A model generated the notes under the pieces. That model was not told the origin of the DNA. It was given only the letters and a program-made list of their open reading frames with translations, and made no database searches. A stretch of 64,000 bases of DNA from Marinobacter litoralis (GTDB lineage: Bacteria > Pseudomonadota > Gammaproteobacteria > Pseudomonadales > Oleiphilaceae): NCBI RefSeq assembly GCF_003336705.1, contig NZ_QMDL01000004.1, positions 95,285 through 159,284 of the forward strand, in the 5' to 3' direction. Below are positions 27,161 through 35,771 of the stretch, one piece after another (the stretch's first letter is position 1; each line of letters opens with the position of its first letter). The position numbers and the translations under genes were made by a program.

Positions 27161-27955
27161 ATGATCAGCGCAACCGATCTTAAGCTCACCTTTGGCAAGG
27201 GAACGCCTCTGGAAAACCCCGCCTTGCGTGGCATGAGCCTGACCGTTAATCAGGGTGAATTTGTTACCGTCATTGGCAGTAACGGCGCCGGCAAATCGAC
27301 GTTTTTGAATGCCTTGTCCGGCGAAGTCATGGTCGATAGCGGTAAAATCGTTGTCGACAACCTGGACGTCACCAAGCTGCCCACCCACAAACGGGCAGGA
27401 CGAGTAGCTCGCGTGTTCCAGGATCCGCTGGCTGGCACCTGCGAAGGTTTGAGCATTGAGGAAAATCTGGCTTTGGCCATTAAACGCGGCCAACGCCGGG
27501 GGCTGACCAGCGCTGTTAAACGGCAATATCTGGAGCAGTTCAGGGAAAGCCTCTCAACATTGAAGCTAGGCCTGGAAAACCGTCTTGGCGACAAAATGGG
27601 GCTACTATCCGGTGGTCAGCGCCAAGCTGTTAGCTTGCTGATGGCAAGCCTGACCCCCTCCTCTATCCTTTTGCTGGATGAGCACACCGCGGCACTCGAC
27701 CCTAAAACGGCAGCGTTCGTGCTCGAGCTAACCACCAAAATCATAGAAGAGCAAAAGCTGACTGCACTGATGGTTACCCATAGCATGAAGCAGGCCCTGG
27801 AAGTTGGTTCGCGCACAGTGATGCTGCACCAAGGTCAGGTAGTCTTCGATATTGGCGGTCAGGAACGAGAAGGACTGAACGTGAAAGATCTCCTTGAACT
27901 GTTTGAAAAGCAGCGAGGAATCTCCGTAGACGATGACAGCCTGTTACTCGGCTAA
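27161..27955 (+). CDS. ABC transporter ATP-binding protein, TrpZ-like
   Basis: ATPase of the importer, 264 residues. Walker A is GSNGAGKST (about 39-47), the signature is LSGGQRQAVSLLMA, and Walker B is ILLLDEHTAALD; the H-loop is TMVTHSM-like (TALMVTHSMKQ). The Walker B glutamate is followed by H rather than the usual P (DEHT). AGGAGG precedes ATG 27161. Confidence 0.88.
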   Translation: MISATDLKLTFGKGTPLENPALRGMSLTVNQGEFVTVIGSNGAGKSTFLNALSGEVMVDSGKIVVDNLDVTKLPTHKRAGRVARVFQDPLAGTCEGLSIEENLALAIKRGQRRGLTSAVKRQYLEQFRESLSTLKLGLENRLGDKMGLLSGGQRQAVSLLMASLTPSSILLLDEHTAALDPKTAAFVLELTTKIIEEQKLTALMVTHSMKQALEVGSRTVMLHQGQVVFDIGGQEREGLNVKDLLELFEKQRGISVDDDSLLLG

Positions 27956-27958
27956 CGT

Positions 27959-27990
27959 AAAAGGGGAGCCAATTTGGCTCCCCTTTTCTT
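27959..27990. terminator. Bidirectional terminator after the ABC importer
   Basis: AAGGGGAGCCA pairs with TGGCTCCCCTT (27961-27985), flanked by A-run and TTTTCTTCT. It ends the importer operon and the opposite gene at 28011. Confidence 0.85.
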
Positions 27991-28010
27991 CTAATGGACA
28001 CGTTTAAGCA

Positions 28011-28826
28011 TTAGTGCCCGTATATCAGCATCGATGTATTCGTAATCGCCAGGTTATCCAAGGCAACTGAACCGATAGACGTACCGCCCACGATAACACT
28101 CCCTATCCGCATATCCGCCTCAAACGTTTGCAAATCAACGGCCAGGCTCTGTACTCCTTGCGAATTGGCTGCCTTGTAGATATCTAACTCCACAGGCACA
28201 AACACTCTCAAGGGCTGAGGTGCCTGCAGGTCATAATCTGGCCCTGTCAGCTCAAGATCCCGAATGCCCAATGCCAGGAACGGCACATCGAAATCCATGT
28301 CATCAATAGCGAAGTCGGCTTTAAAATTCAGTTTGTCTGTTGCTGTATCAATCCGGATGGTACCGGAACCGAGCACCATATCCATATTGAAGTTGTTAAG
28401 GACCGTGGTAGATCCGCCAGTTCCCTTCAGATTCCAGGCACCGGTCGAAATTCTCAAGTCCACTGCGTTGAACGCAAGAGGTAACAAGTTAATGATCGCA
28501 TCGCCATCCCTAGCCACGTCAATGTTAACCCGAACGTTGTCGAGTCGGTCTGAGGCTGCACCGCTCATGTTCAGCCCCATCTCAGAGAACATATCGGTGC
28601 GATTCGCACCGCCGACAAATATATCGTTTACTTCCAGCGATCCTTCATCGGTATAGATAAAGCGATCGATATTCAGCTTTGTCTCAAGCTCAATGGTTAC
28701 CCCTGCCTGGCCAGTAATATTCCCCATTGAAGTTTCATCCAGCGGTTGAACGCCGGTGCCGGCGAGTACCAGCGTCGGCGCTCCACTAACGAACAGCGCT
28801 AATAATGTTGGTTTCAGGCCTTTCAT
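28011..28826 (-). CDS. DUF6160-like exported protein, probable pilus or surface component
   Basis: A 271-residue exported protein. Signal peptide MKGLKPTLLALFVSGAPTLVLA, then PLDETSMGNITGQAGVTIELE, the N-terminal signature of the DUF6160/FilA-like group in Acinetobacter and Marinobacter, recalled from memory. The rest is beta-rich with repeated Asp, Asn and Gly. FilA-like proteins are linked to pili, but no chaperone or usher genes lie next to this one. Single gene, ATG 28826, AAGGAA upstream. Confidence 0.6.
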   Translation of the reverse strand: MKGLKPTLLALFVSGAPTLVLAGTGVQPLDETSMGNITGQAGVTIELETKLNIDRFIYTDEGSLEVNDIFVGGANRTDMFSEMGLNMSGAASDRLDNVRVNIDVARDGDAIINLLPLAFNAVDLRISTGAWNLKGTGGSTTVLNNFNMDMVLGSGTIRIDTATDKLNFKADFAIDDMDFDVPFLALGIRDLELTGPDYDLQAPQPLRVFVPVELDIYKAANSQGVQSLAVDLQTFEADMRIGSVIVGGTSIGSVALDNLAITNTSMLIYGH

Positions 28827-29102
28827 TATTTTTTTCCTTGTATAGTATTAGCCAATCCCTATGGGCCACTGCTTACGTACGACACCACCACTACAGTTTA
28901 CCGACACGTCGTCAACCAAGACGTGCAATGTTCACAAATCTCTCAGGTTGCTCACTTATAAATCAGTGCTGAAAACCTTAACTTTCAGACTATTTTTCGA
29001 GAGCCGGCCACTAGCGCAAGCCCCACACGGGGTTGCGAAGTTTCAAGTCTTTTTTCATTGAATTTCTTTGCTCGCGCCTCTCAATTCATAGCTTATCCCT
29101 TA

Positions 29103-29158
29103 TTCACAAAACACTATATCCTGTTATACTCATCGAAAATTAACCCATATATAGGGTT
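29103..29158 (+). promoter_or_regulatory. nrdJ promoter with two NrdR-like boxes
   Basis: TTCACA (29103-29108) and TATACT (29125-29130), 16 bp apart, form a good promoter. ACACTATATCCTGTTA (29111-29126) and ACCCATATATAGGGTT (29143-29158) resemble the 16 bp NrdR box ACACWATATATWGTGT. Their starts are 32 bp apart, three helical turns, the spacing known for NrdR sites. Box 1 lies between -35 and -10, box 2 just after the start. NrdR would repress when dATP is high. The 372 bp gap 28827-29198 otherwise shows nothing I recognise. Confidence 0.75.
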
Positions 29159-29198
29159 ATAGACGAGAAATTAGATTTCAAAAAAGCAGAGGGTGGCA

Positions 29199-31337
29199 AT
29201 GAACGCTAAGGCACAGGCAGTGATCACAACGATTCCCATGCAGGAAGCTTCACTCGACATTTGGGCCAGCAAATATCAGCTGAAAACCAAAACCGGCGAG
29301 TCAGTCGATAAAGACATTAATGCAACCTACGAACGGGTCGCCAAAGCCCTTGCTGAAGTCGAAAAAAAGAATGTACGCGACAAGTACATGAAAGAATTCC
29401 TGTGGGCTTTGCAAAATGGTGCCATTCCAGCCGGCCGGATCACATCTAATGCCGGAGCCGAAGCACACAAGCCGGCCACCTCCACCATTAACTGCACCGT
29501 GTCCGGCAACATCCAAGACTCCATGAACGACATTCTGGAGAAAAACCACGAAGCAGGCCTCACCCTCAAGGCTGGCTGTGGTATTGGTTATGAGTTCTCT
29601 ACCCTGCGTCCCCGTGGTGCCTACGTAGCTGGCGCAGGTGCAACAACATCTGGCCCGCTGTCGTTCATGGATATCTTTGACCGCATGTGCTTTACCGTAT
29701 CTTCTGCGGGCGGCCGTCGCGGCGCGCAAATGGCAACCTTTGACGTTCACCACCCTGACGTCATCGAGTTTATTCAGGCCAAGCGCGAAGATGGCCGTTT
29801 GCGCCAGTTCAACCTGTCCCTGCTTATCACTGAAGATTTCATCGAAGCAGTACGTAATGGGGATGACTGGCACCTGTCTTTCCCGGTCAGCCGGAAAGAA
29901 GTTGAGCAAGAAGAACTCGACCTGACCGACACCAGCAAGTTCTTGTACCGTGACTTCCCGGTTCAGGACAGCTACGTGGTTAATGATGAAGGCAAAGTAG
30001 CCTGCCGCATCTATAAAACCGTAAAAGCCCAGTTTATCTGGGACACTATTATGACAAGCACCTACGACTACGCCGAGCCAGGTTTCATCCTGATCGACAA
30101 GGTCAACCAGATGAACAACAACTGGTTCTGTGAAGACATCCGTGCCACAAACCCATGTGGCGAGCAGCCGTTGCCTCCTTATGGCAGCTGCCTGTTGGGC
30201 TCTGTGAACCTGACCAAGTTCGTAGACTACCCGTTCACCGAGAAAGCCAGCTTCAACTACGAAAAGTACCGTAAGGTTGTGGGCACCTTTACCCGCATGC
30301 TGGACAACGTTGTAGAAATCAACGGTTTGCCCCTGGAAGAGCAGCGCCATGAGATTACCTACAAGCGCCGCCACGGCATGGGCATTCTGGGCCTGGGTTC
30401 CACGCTTGCAATGCTACGCATGCCTTACGGCTCAGACGAATCCGTAGCGTTTACTGAAGAAGTTGTTCGCGAAATGGCTGTTGAAGGTTGGCGCCAGTCC
30501 CTGGCTCTCGCCGAGGAAAAAGGCGCGGCCCCCATCATGGATGACGAGTTTGAAGTTACACCCAAGATGCTGGCCAAGTGTCCTGAATTGGCCCAAGACG
30601 GCCACAAAGTCGGGGACAAGCTAAAAGGTAAGCTGCTGCACGCAAAATACAGCCGTTATATGCAAAAGATTGCTGAGGTTGAACCGGAGCTGATCGAAAA
30701 GCTGGCAGAGACAGGTGGACGATTCACACACCACACTTCAATCGCACCAACCGGCACCATTAGCCTGTCTCTGGCAAACAATGCCAGTAACGGTATCGAG
30801 CCAAGCTTCTCGCATCACTATGCTCGCAACATCATCCGTGAAGGCCGTAAAACCAAAGAGAAAGTTGACGTTTTCTCCTTCGAGTTGCTGGCGTACCGCC
30901 ACCTGGTTAATCCCGGTGCCATGCCCTTCTCTACGGACGAAGACAAAAAATTGCCTAGCTACTTCACGACATCCGACGACGTGACACCGAAGCAGCACGT
31001 AGACATCCAGGCCGCCGCTCAGAAATGGGTAGATTCGTCTATTTCCAAAACCGCGAACGTGCCTCAGGATTTCGCATACCAGGACTTCAAGGGCATTTAT
31101 CTGTACGCCTACGACCAAGGCCTGAAAGGTTGCACCACCTTCCGCTTCAACCCGGAAGCTTTCCAGGGTGTATTGGTCAAAGAGAAAGATCTCGAGAACA
31201 CTCTGTACGAGTTTACCCTGGATGATGGCAGCAAAGTCACCTTGAAGGGCAACGAACAGGTAGAATACGACGGCGAAATCCACACTGCCGCGAACCTGTT
31301 TGATGCGCTTAAAGAAGGCACTTACGGCAAGTATTGA
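29199..31337 (+). CDS. nrdJa: Class II (B12-dependent) ribonucleotide reductase, large part NrdJa
   Basis: Reduces ribonucleotides to deoxyribonucleotides using adenosylcobalamin, independent of oxygen. The 712-residue product has NCTVSGNIQDS (first redox Cys), NPCGEQPLPPYGSCLLGSVNLT (the Cys-Glu radical site, about residue 325), and APTGTISLSLANNASNGIEPSFSHHY. The gene is split as in Pseudomonas aeruginosa: the C-terminal redox-active tail is in the next gene. A GTG at 29193 is possible, but ATG 29199 after AGAGGG is preferred. Predicted regulation by NrdR. Confidence 0.92.
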   Translation: MNAKAQAVITTIPMQEASLDIWASKYQLKTKTGESVDKDINATYERVAKALAEVEKKNVRDKYMKEFLWALQNGAIPAGRITSNAGAEAHKPATSTINCTVSGNIQDSMNDILEKNHEAGLTLKAGCGIGYEFSTLRPRGAYVAGAGATTSGPLSFMDIFDRMCFTVSSAGGRRGAQMATFDVHHPDVIEFIQAKREDGRLRQFNLSLLITEDFIEAVRNGDDWHLSFPVSRKEVEQEELDLTDTSKFLYRDFPVQDSYVVNDEGKVACRIYKTVKAQFIWDTIMTSTYDYAEPGFILIDKVNQMNNNWFCEDIRATNPCGEQPLPPYGSCLLGSVNLTKFVDYPFTEKASFNYEKYRKVVGTFTRMLDNVVEINGLPLEEQRHEITYKRRHGMGILGLGSTLAMLRMPYGSDESVAFTEEVVREMAVEGWRQSLALAEEKGAAPIMDDEFEVTPKMLAKCPELAQDGHKVGDKLKGKLLHAKYSRYMQKIAEVEPELIEKLAETGGRFTHHTSIAPTGTISLSLANNASNGIEPSFSHHYARNIIREGRKTKEKVDVFSFELLAYRHLVNPGAMPFSTDEDKKLPSYFTTSDDVTPKQHVDIQAAAQKWVDSSISKTANVPQDFAYQDFKGIYLYAYDQGLKGCTTFRFNPEAFQGVLVKEKDLENTLYEFTLDDGSKVTLKGNEQVEYDGEIHTAANLFDALKEGTYGKY

Positions 31338-31367
31338 TCCCGGAACCCGACAGATAGGACAAAGAAC

Positions 31368-32066
31368 ATGACAGTTAAAATCAGCAACCAGATTGTCGGC
31401 TACCGTGTGAAAAAAGCCGACACAGAAACCAGCAACGACAGCCCGGCCGCTGCGCAGCCGGACAACAAGCCCGTTCAGATGAACGAGTACATCGAACGGC
31501 CTGATTTCTTGCTGGGTACCACCTACAAGATCAAGCCGCCGGTGGCGGAACACGCGATGTACATTACGATCAATGACATCCTGCTGAACGAAGATACCGA
31601 TCACGAAAGCCGCCAGCCCTACGAAGTGTTCATCAACTCCAAGTCGATGGAACACTTCCAGTGGGTTATCGCCCTGACCCGGGTTATTTCTGCGGTATTC
31701 CGCAAAGGCGGGGACCTGACCTTCCTCGTTGAGGAACTGCGCAGCGTGTACGATCCGAACGGCGGTTACTTCAAGAAAGGTGGCGTGTTCATGCCCTCGC
31801 TGGTTGCCGAAATTGGTGCCGTCATCGAGAAGCACCTGAAGGCCATTGGCCTGCTGGAAAGCGACGAGATGAGCGAAACCACCAAGCGCATCCTGGCGGA
31901 AAAGCGCGCTGAATTCGAAGCGTCGCACAGCACAGCCACCAACGATGACACCAGCAGTGACTACCCGGCCAATGCCACTATGTGCGGCAAGTGCAGCACT
32001 AAAGCGGTGATTGTGATGGACGGTTGCGCCACTTGCTTGTCCTGCGGTGACAGCAAATGCGGTTGA
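31368..32066 (+). CDS. nrdJb: Class II ribonucleotide reductase small part NrdJb (TSCPD domain)
   Basis: The 232-residue product carries the TSCPD-like domain (about 40-160) and a C-terminal Cys-rich tail (MCGKCSTKA, CATCLSCGDSKCG). The tail likely relays electrons to the active site of NrdJa, as the missing C-terminus of an undivided NrdJ. Lies 30 bp after nrdJa. Start ATG 31368, weak GGAC-type ribosome-binding site. Confidence 0.88.
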   Translation: MTVKISNQIVGYRVKKADTETSNDSPAAAQPDNKPVQMNEYIERPDFLLGTTYKIKPPVAEHAMYITINDILLNEDTDHESRQPYEVFINSKSMEHFQWVIALTRVISAVFRKGGDLTFLVEELRSVYDPNGGYFKKGGVFMPSLVAEIGAVIEKHLKAIGLLESDEMSETTKRILAEKRAEFEASHSTATNDDTSSDYPANATMCGKCSTKAVIVMDGCATCLSCGDSKCG

Positions 32067-32089
32067 TATAGCTCAACAGCAGTAAACGA

Positions 32090-32127
32090 AAGCCCGGCGG
32101 CGCGAGTTGCCGGGCTTTTTATTTTCC
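32090..32127 (+). terminator. Terminator of the nrdJa-nrdJb operon
   Basis: AGCCCGGC (32092-32099) pairs with GCCGGGCT (32110-32117), followed by TTTTATTTT. It is a strong intrinsic terminator. Confidence 0.88.
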
Positions 32128-32173
32128 CGCTCGGCATGCATGCTCGCCTGTTCATTCTTGACGGTACACAGTT

Positions 32174-32626
32174 ATGGTAAAATCCCTTGCTCTTTCAAGT
32201 CTTCTTGCCATTCTGGCCGGGCTGATTGCTTTTCAGTATTACATCACGTCCGTTCCCAGCCTCGAACAACCCATAAAGGCCGAAAATGCCCGCTATGTCG
32301 ATAACGACAACTCGTTGCTCGTCTCAATGGTTGGAAGCGACGGCCAGTCCTTCACCATCGGCCTTCGCGGCGATATCGTCGAAAAACCGGAAGAAGCCGC
32401 ACTGTTCTTTATCAGCCATCCCGACATTGTCCCCTATGTGTACTGGCCGGGATTACGCAGCAATGATGAAAAACGAGTGACAAAGGTACTCAGCCAATGG
32501 GCAGAAAACCTCAACAACCCGACAACCCTAGAGGACCGTTTTACCGGGACTGTTCACGAGAATGATTATCCGAATGCAGATACGGCAGCGCATCGGATTT
32601 ACTCGCTATTAAAGAACAGAAACTGA
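32174..32626 (+). CDS. Hypothetical membrane-anchored protein
   Basis: A 150-residue protein with an N-terminal hydrophobic segment (residues 4-25, signal anchor or uncleaved signal) and a soluble acidic domain. It has no motif I know. The ATG at 32174 is the only good start; no strong ribosome-binding site. Sits between the nrdJ terminator and a GNAT gene, role unknown. Confidence 0.6.
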   Translation: MVKSLALSSLLAILAGLIAFQYYITSVPSLEQPIKAENARYVDNDNSLLVSMVGSDGQSFTIGLRGDIVEKPEEAALFFISHPDIVPYVYWPGLRSNDEKRVTKVLSQWAENLNNPTTLEDRFTGTVHENDYPNADTAAHRIYSLLKNRN

Positions 32627-32733
32627 TGCCGGGCCAAGGCTGGATTTTCCTGCAGTTGTCGGTATGCTTCAAAGAGCGGTCAACGTCTTTTGGCCACAAC
32701 CTGCTTTCCAACACAGGTAGACACTGAAACGAT

Positions 32734-33222
32734 ATGACTACAGCCACTGAAATCACTATTCGCAAATATCGGATTAAAGACCTGAGCCCCGTCGTTCGCC
32801 TGTTTACCGACTCTGTTCACGAACTGACCGCAGCCGCTTACGACGAAACCCAGCGTTATGCCTGGGCCTCCCGGACACCGAACCTGGACACCTGGCAGGA
32901 TCGTTTGGCCTCGCTGGAAACACTCGTGGCAGAAGACGGAAATGCGCTCGCCGGCTTTATTTCTTATGAGCCAAGCGGAGCTATAGATTTGGTGTTTACC
33001 GGGCCAAACTATGCCCGCCAAGGTATTGCCTCAGCTCTTTATCAAGAAGCTGAACAGCAGCTTCAGCAAAAAGGCGTCAAAGAACTTCAAACAGAAGCCA
33101 GTGTCATTGCCCGCCCCTTCTTCGAGAAGCACGGATTTGAGGTTATTGAAGAACAGCAGGTGACCATGAAAGGCACCCAGTTCCTGAGATTTAAAATGCA
33201 CAAAACATTGCAGGGCTCGTAG
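32734..33222 (+). CDS. GNAT family N-acetyltransferase
   Basis: A 162-residue GNAT-fold acetyltransferase. The acetyl-CoA binding motif is present in the core (TGPNYARQGIASALYQEAEQQL, about 88-110), and LETEASVIARPFFEKHGF-like sequence follows. Substrate unknown. Its stop lies 4 bp before the ogt start, so the two are probably translated from one message. Confidence 0.8.
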   Translation: MTTATEITIRKYRIKDLSPVVRLFTDSVHELTAAAYDETQRYAWASRTPNLDTWQDRLASLETLVAEDGNALAGFISYEPSGAIDLVFTGPNYARQGIASALYQEAEQQLQQKGVKELQTEASVIARPFFEKHGFEVIEEQQVTMKGTQFLRFKMHKTLQGS

Positions 33223-33226
33223 AGTA

Positions 33227-33733
33227 ATGCTCTTTGGCATTGCTCACAGCGCCATCGGATGGGCGCTTGCCGTGTGGAACGAGCAGGGCCTTTGTTCAGT
33301 CGAATTGGGTGATCACAAGGAGCAGTTAACGGCCTTGCTCAAAGCCCGTTTTCCCAATGAAGCGGTGCCACCGTCAAATGGCGAAAGTACCAAGCTTTTC
33401 AGCAAAATCATACGGGCGCTGGAAAACCCGGAAAACCGTTTCGACTATCCCCTCCTTCTAGCCGGCACTGAGTTTCAAATACAGGTCTGGCAGGCTCTTC
33501 AATCCATCCCACCGGGACAAACGGTCACTTATTCGGAACTGGCAAACCAACTCGGCAAACCAAATGCTGTCCGCGCGGTGGCTAATGCGTGCGGCGCGAA
33601 CCAACTAGCCGTCATTGTCCCGTGCCACCGGGTTGTACGATCCGATGGTGGTTTGGGCGGCTACCGATGGGGCATCGAGCGGAAAAAGACGCTGCTCAAT
33701 CGCGAAGCGAAGCTGGCAGCCATCGTCTCTTAG
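33227..33733 (+). CDS. ogt: Methylated-DNA--protein-cysteine methyltransferase
   Basis: Suicide enzyme that removes alkyl groups from O6-methylguanine. Of 168 residues, the C-terminal half has the active-site motif PCHRVV with acceptor Cys133. GTEFQIQVWQALQSIPPGQTVTYSELANQLG marks the DNA-binding helix. It has the N-terminal ribonuclease-like domain of Ogt/Ada-C type. Its end overlaps a convergent gene by 38 bp. Confidence 0.93.
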   Translation: MLFGIAHSAIGWALAVWNEQGLCSVELGDHKEQLTALLKARFPNEAVPPSNGESTKLFSKIIRALENPENRFDYPLLLAGTEFQIQVWQALQSIPPGQTVTYSELANQLGKPNAVRAVANACGANQLAVIVPCHRVVRSDGGLGGYRWGIERKKTLLNREAKLAAIVS

Positions 33734-34574
33734 CCTTTGCAAGCAGATCCCGCACATCGTTATTCCAAGGGTGGAAATTAGGACTGTAATACCGCAAGTA
33801 CGAGGGAATCATTTTTCGGAAGATGCCCGGCTTGCCCCACATGTAGTTGACGGCACCCAGCCAGGATTTCAGATTGCCGAGCTCTCCCTCCTCCCTCATT
33901 AACTGCACTAAATGAAGCGAGGTGTAGAACGGAAACATCACACTGACGTACATCATCTCGGTCACGCGAACGAACTCGCTGCCGCCTACCGACCGGTATA
34001 CATCGAAAGCAACCGCTTTATGCTCTGACTCTTCTATCGCGTGCCAAGCCCAAACCGGTGCAACCCGTGGATCCATTTCATCCAACGCATCAAACTTCAA
34101 CAAGAACTCTTCTGCCATCATAGCCGTGAAGTGCTCAACTGCGACCGTGTGAGCTAACTGCCGCTCAGGACTCAGGTTCTTTCGCATCCAATCCATAAAC
34201 CACTGGATTTCACGCTCGATGCGGGCGAGTCCAACGCCCTTTTCCTCCAAGCAGCCATTCATCAATTTGTGCTCTTTCGAATGATGGGCTTCCTGGCCTA
34301 TAAAAGCACGAATCGACCGCTGAAGTTCCGGATCTGCAATCTGGTCCTGATAATAACGCACCGAATCGATAAAGAACCGCTCACCGGGTGGAAAGCTGGC
34401 CGACAAAGCGGCCAACAACAGGGTTTTGGCCGGATCGTTATCCCACCAGTATTTCGGCAAGTCCTGAGACAACTCGAAATCCGGGCTGCGCACCACTGGT
34501 TGAAAACCTTTCGGCGTCAACGACCGATAAACCTTCTTCCTTGCAGTCTTGCCGGTGTTCGTGGCCATGTTCAT
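33696..34574 (-). CDS. Predicted metal-dependent hydrolase (PF10118 family)
   Basis: A 292-residue protein of the family annotated as predicted metal-dependent hydrolase. It has several conserved His and Glu residues: IGQEAHHSKEH (about 90-100), HTVAVEHFTAMMAEE (about 140) and WHAIEESEHKAVAFDVYR (about 180-198). This resembles di-iron helical bundles. Function is unproven. ATG 34574 has GGAGG six bases upstream. The 3' end runs 38 bp into ogt. Confidence 0.75.
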   Translation of the reverse strand: MNMATNTGKTARKKVYRSLTPKGFQPVVRSPDFELSQDLPKYWWDNDPAKTLLLAALSASFPPGERFFIDSVRYYQDQIADPELQRSIRAFIGQEAHHSKEHKLMNGCLEEKGVGLARIEREIQWFMDWMRKNLSPERQLAHTVAVEHFTAMMAEEFLLKFDALDEMDPRVAPVWAWHAIEESEHKAVAFDVYRSVGGSEFVRVTEMMYVSVMFPFYTSLHLVQLMREEGELGNLKSWLGAVNYMWGKPGIFRKMIPSYLRYYSPNFHPWNNDVRDLLAKAKRRWLPASLRD

Positions 34575-34722
34575 TGCAAACCTCCAGCCTTTATCCAGTG
34601 GACTTACCCTCAGGCTAGACCTCCTGATCGATATTGGGCAGGTGTTAAGAGGCCAAATTCATCTCATGATCATGGGATTTACCGGCTAAACTCACTTAAG
34701 AGCATTGATTCAAGGAGGCATC

Positions 34723-35742
34723 ATGAGCACCGCCCAAGAATTGCAAACCACCATCAATGATCTGGTTCAGCCTGACAAAGGCATACTTGCTGCGGACGAA
34801 AGCGCGCCCACCATTGCCAAACGGTTTTCAGCTATTGGAGTCCAGTCAACAGAAGACTCCCGGCGGGAATACCGGAGTTTAATCTTCTCAACGCCCGATC
34901 TGGGCGACCACATCAGTGGCGTTATTCTCTTTGAGGAGACCTTGGCGCAACTCAGCCTTGATAACATACCTATTCCAAAGCTGCTTGAAACCCAGGGCAT
35001 CGTACCCGGAATAAAGGTTGATGCGGGTAAAGGGCCGCTAGTGAACGCCCCTGGCGATGAAATTACCTACGGATTAGATGGGCTGGCTTCGCGGCTCGAA
35101 CGATACAAAGCACTGGGTGCCCGCTTTGCGAAGTGGCGAAGTGTTTTTCATGTTTCGGATACCCTGCCCTCCCATCAGGCCGTTGAAGCCAACGCCGAAG
35201 TTTTGGCTCGTTACGCGGCGGAATGCCAGGAGCTGGGTATTGTGCCCATTGTCGAGCCAGAAGTGTTGATCGATGGTAACCACTCGATCGAGCGAACGGC
35301 GGAGGTGAGCGAGAACGTCTTGTTCAAGGTTTTCGGAGCCCTGCACCGGCATCGTGTCAGGTTCGAGTGGATGGTGCTGAAACCCAGTATGGTGACACCC
35401 GGCAAAGGCGCAGAGAAAGCATCGCCCGAACAAATCGCCACAGCTACTCTGCGTGTGTTTCGGCGCACTGTACCGGCTTCGGTACCCGGCATCATGTTTT
35501 TATCGGGAGGGCAAACACCGGAAGAATCGACGGCCAACCTTAATGCGATCAATAGCATAGGCCCCCAACCCTGGGCGTTAAGTTTTTCGTATGGCCGCGC
35601 ACTCCAGGAGCCCGCTCAGAAAGCCTGGGCAGGCGAGCGGAGCAATGGAGAAAAAGCCCAAGCCGCTCTGAAGAAACGCGCTCACCTGAACGGATTGGCG
35701 CGTTCGGGGCGTTATTCACCGGCTCTCGAACAGGAAAACTGA
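34723..35742 (+). CDS. Class I fructose-bisphosphate aldolase
   Basis: Cleaves fructose-1,6-bisphosphate (and reverses it) through a Schiff base; glycolysis and gluconeogenesis. From ATG 34723 it has 339 residues. It shows KGILAADES, TYGLDGLASR, and the Schiff-base segment EWMVLKPSMVTPG with Lys220. It resembles the eukaryotic-like class I type seen in some bacteria. AAGGAGG precedes the ATG at good spacing, so the frame upstream to 34705 is ignored. Confidence 0.92.
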   Translation: MSTAQELQTTINDLVQPDKGILAADESAPTIAKRFSAIGVQSTEDSRREYRSLIFSTPDLGDHISGVILFEETLAQLSLDNIPIPKLLETQGIVPGIKVDAGKGPLVNAPGDEITYGLDGLASRLERYKALGARFAKWRSVFHVSDTLPSHQAVEANAEVLARYAAECQELGIVPIVEPEVLIDGNHSIERTAEVSENVLFKVFGALHRHRVRFEWMVLKPSMVTPGKGAEKASPEQIATATLRVFRRTVPASVPGIMFLSGGQTPEESTANLNAINSIGPQPWALSFSYGRALQEPAQKAWAGERSNGEKAQAALKKRAHLNGLARSGRYSPALEQEN

Positions 35743-35771
35743 CCACGGCATCAAAACACCGACATGAACTC

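Noticed and set aside
30738..31928. A 396-codon minus-strand frame opposite nrdJa/nrdJb
   Set aside because: Antisense shadow of strongly conserved genes.
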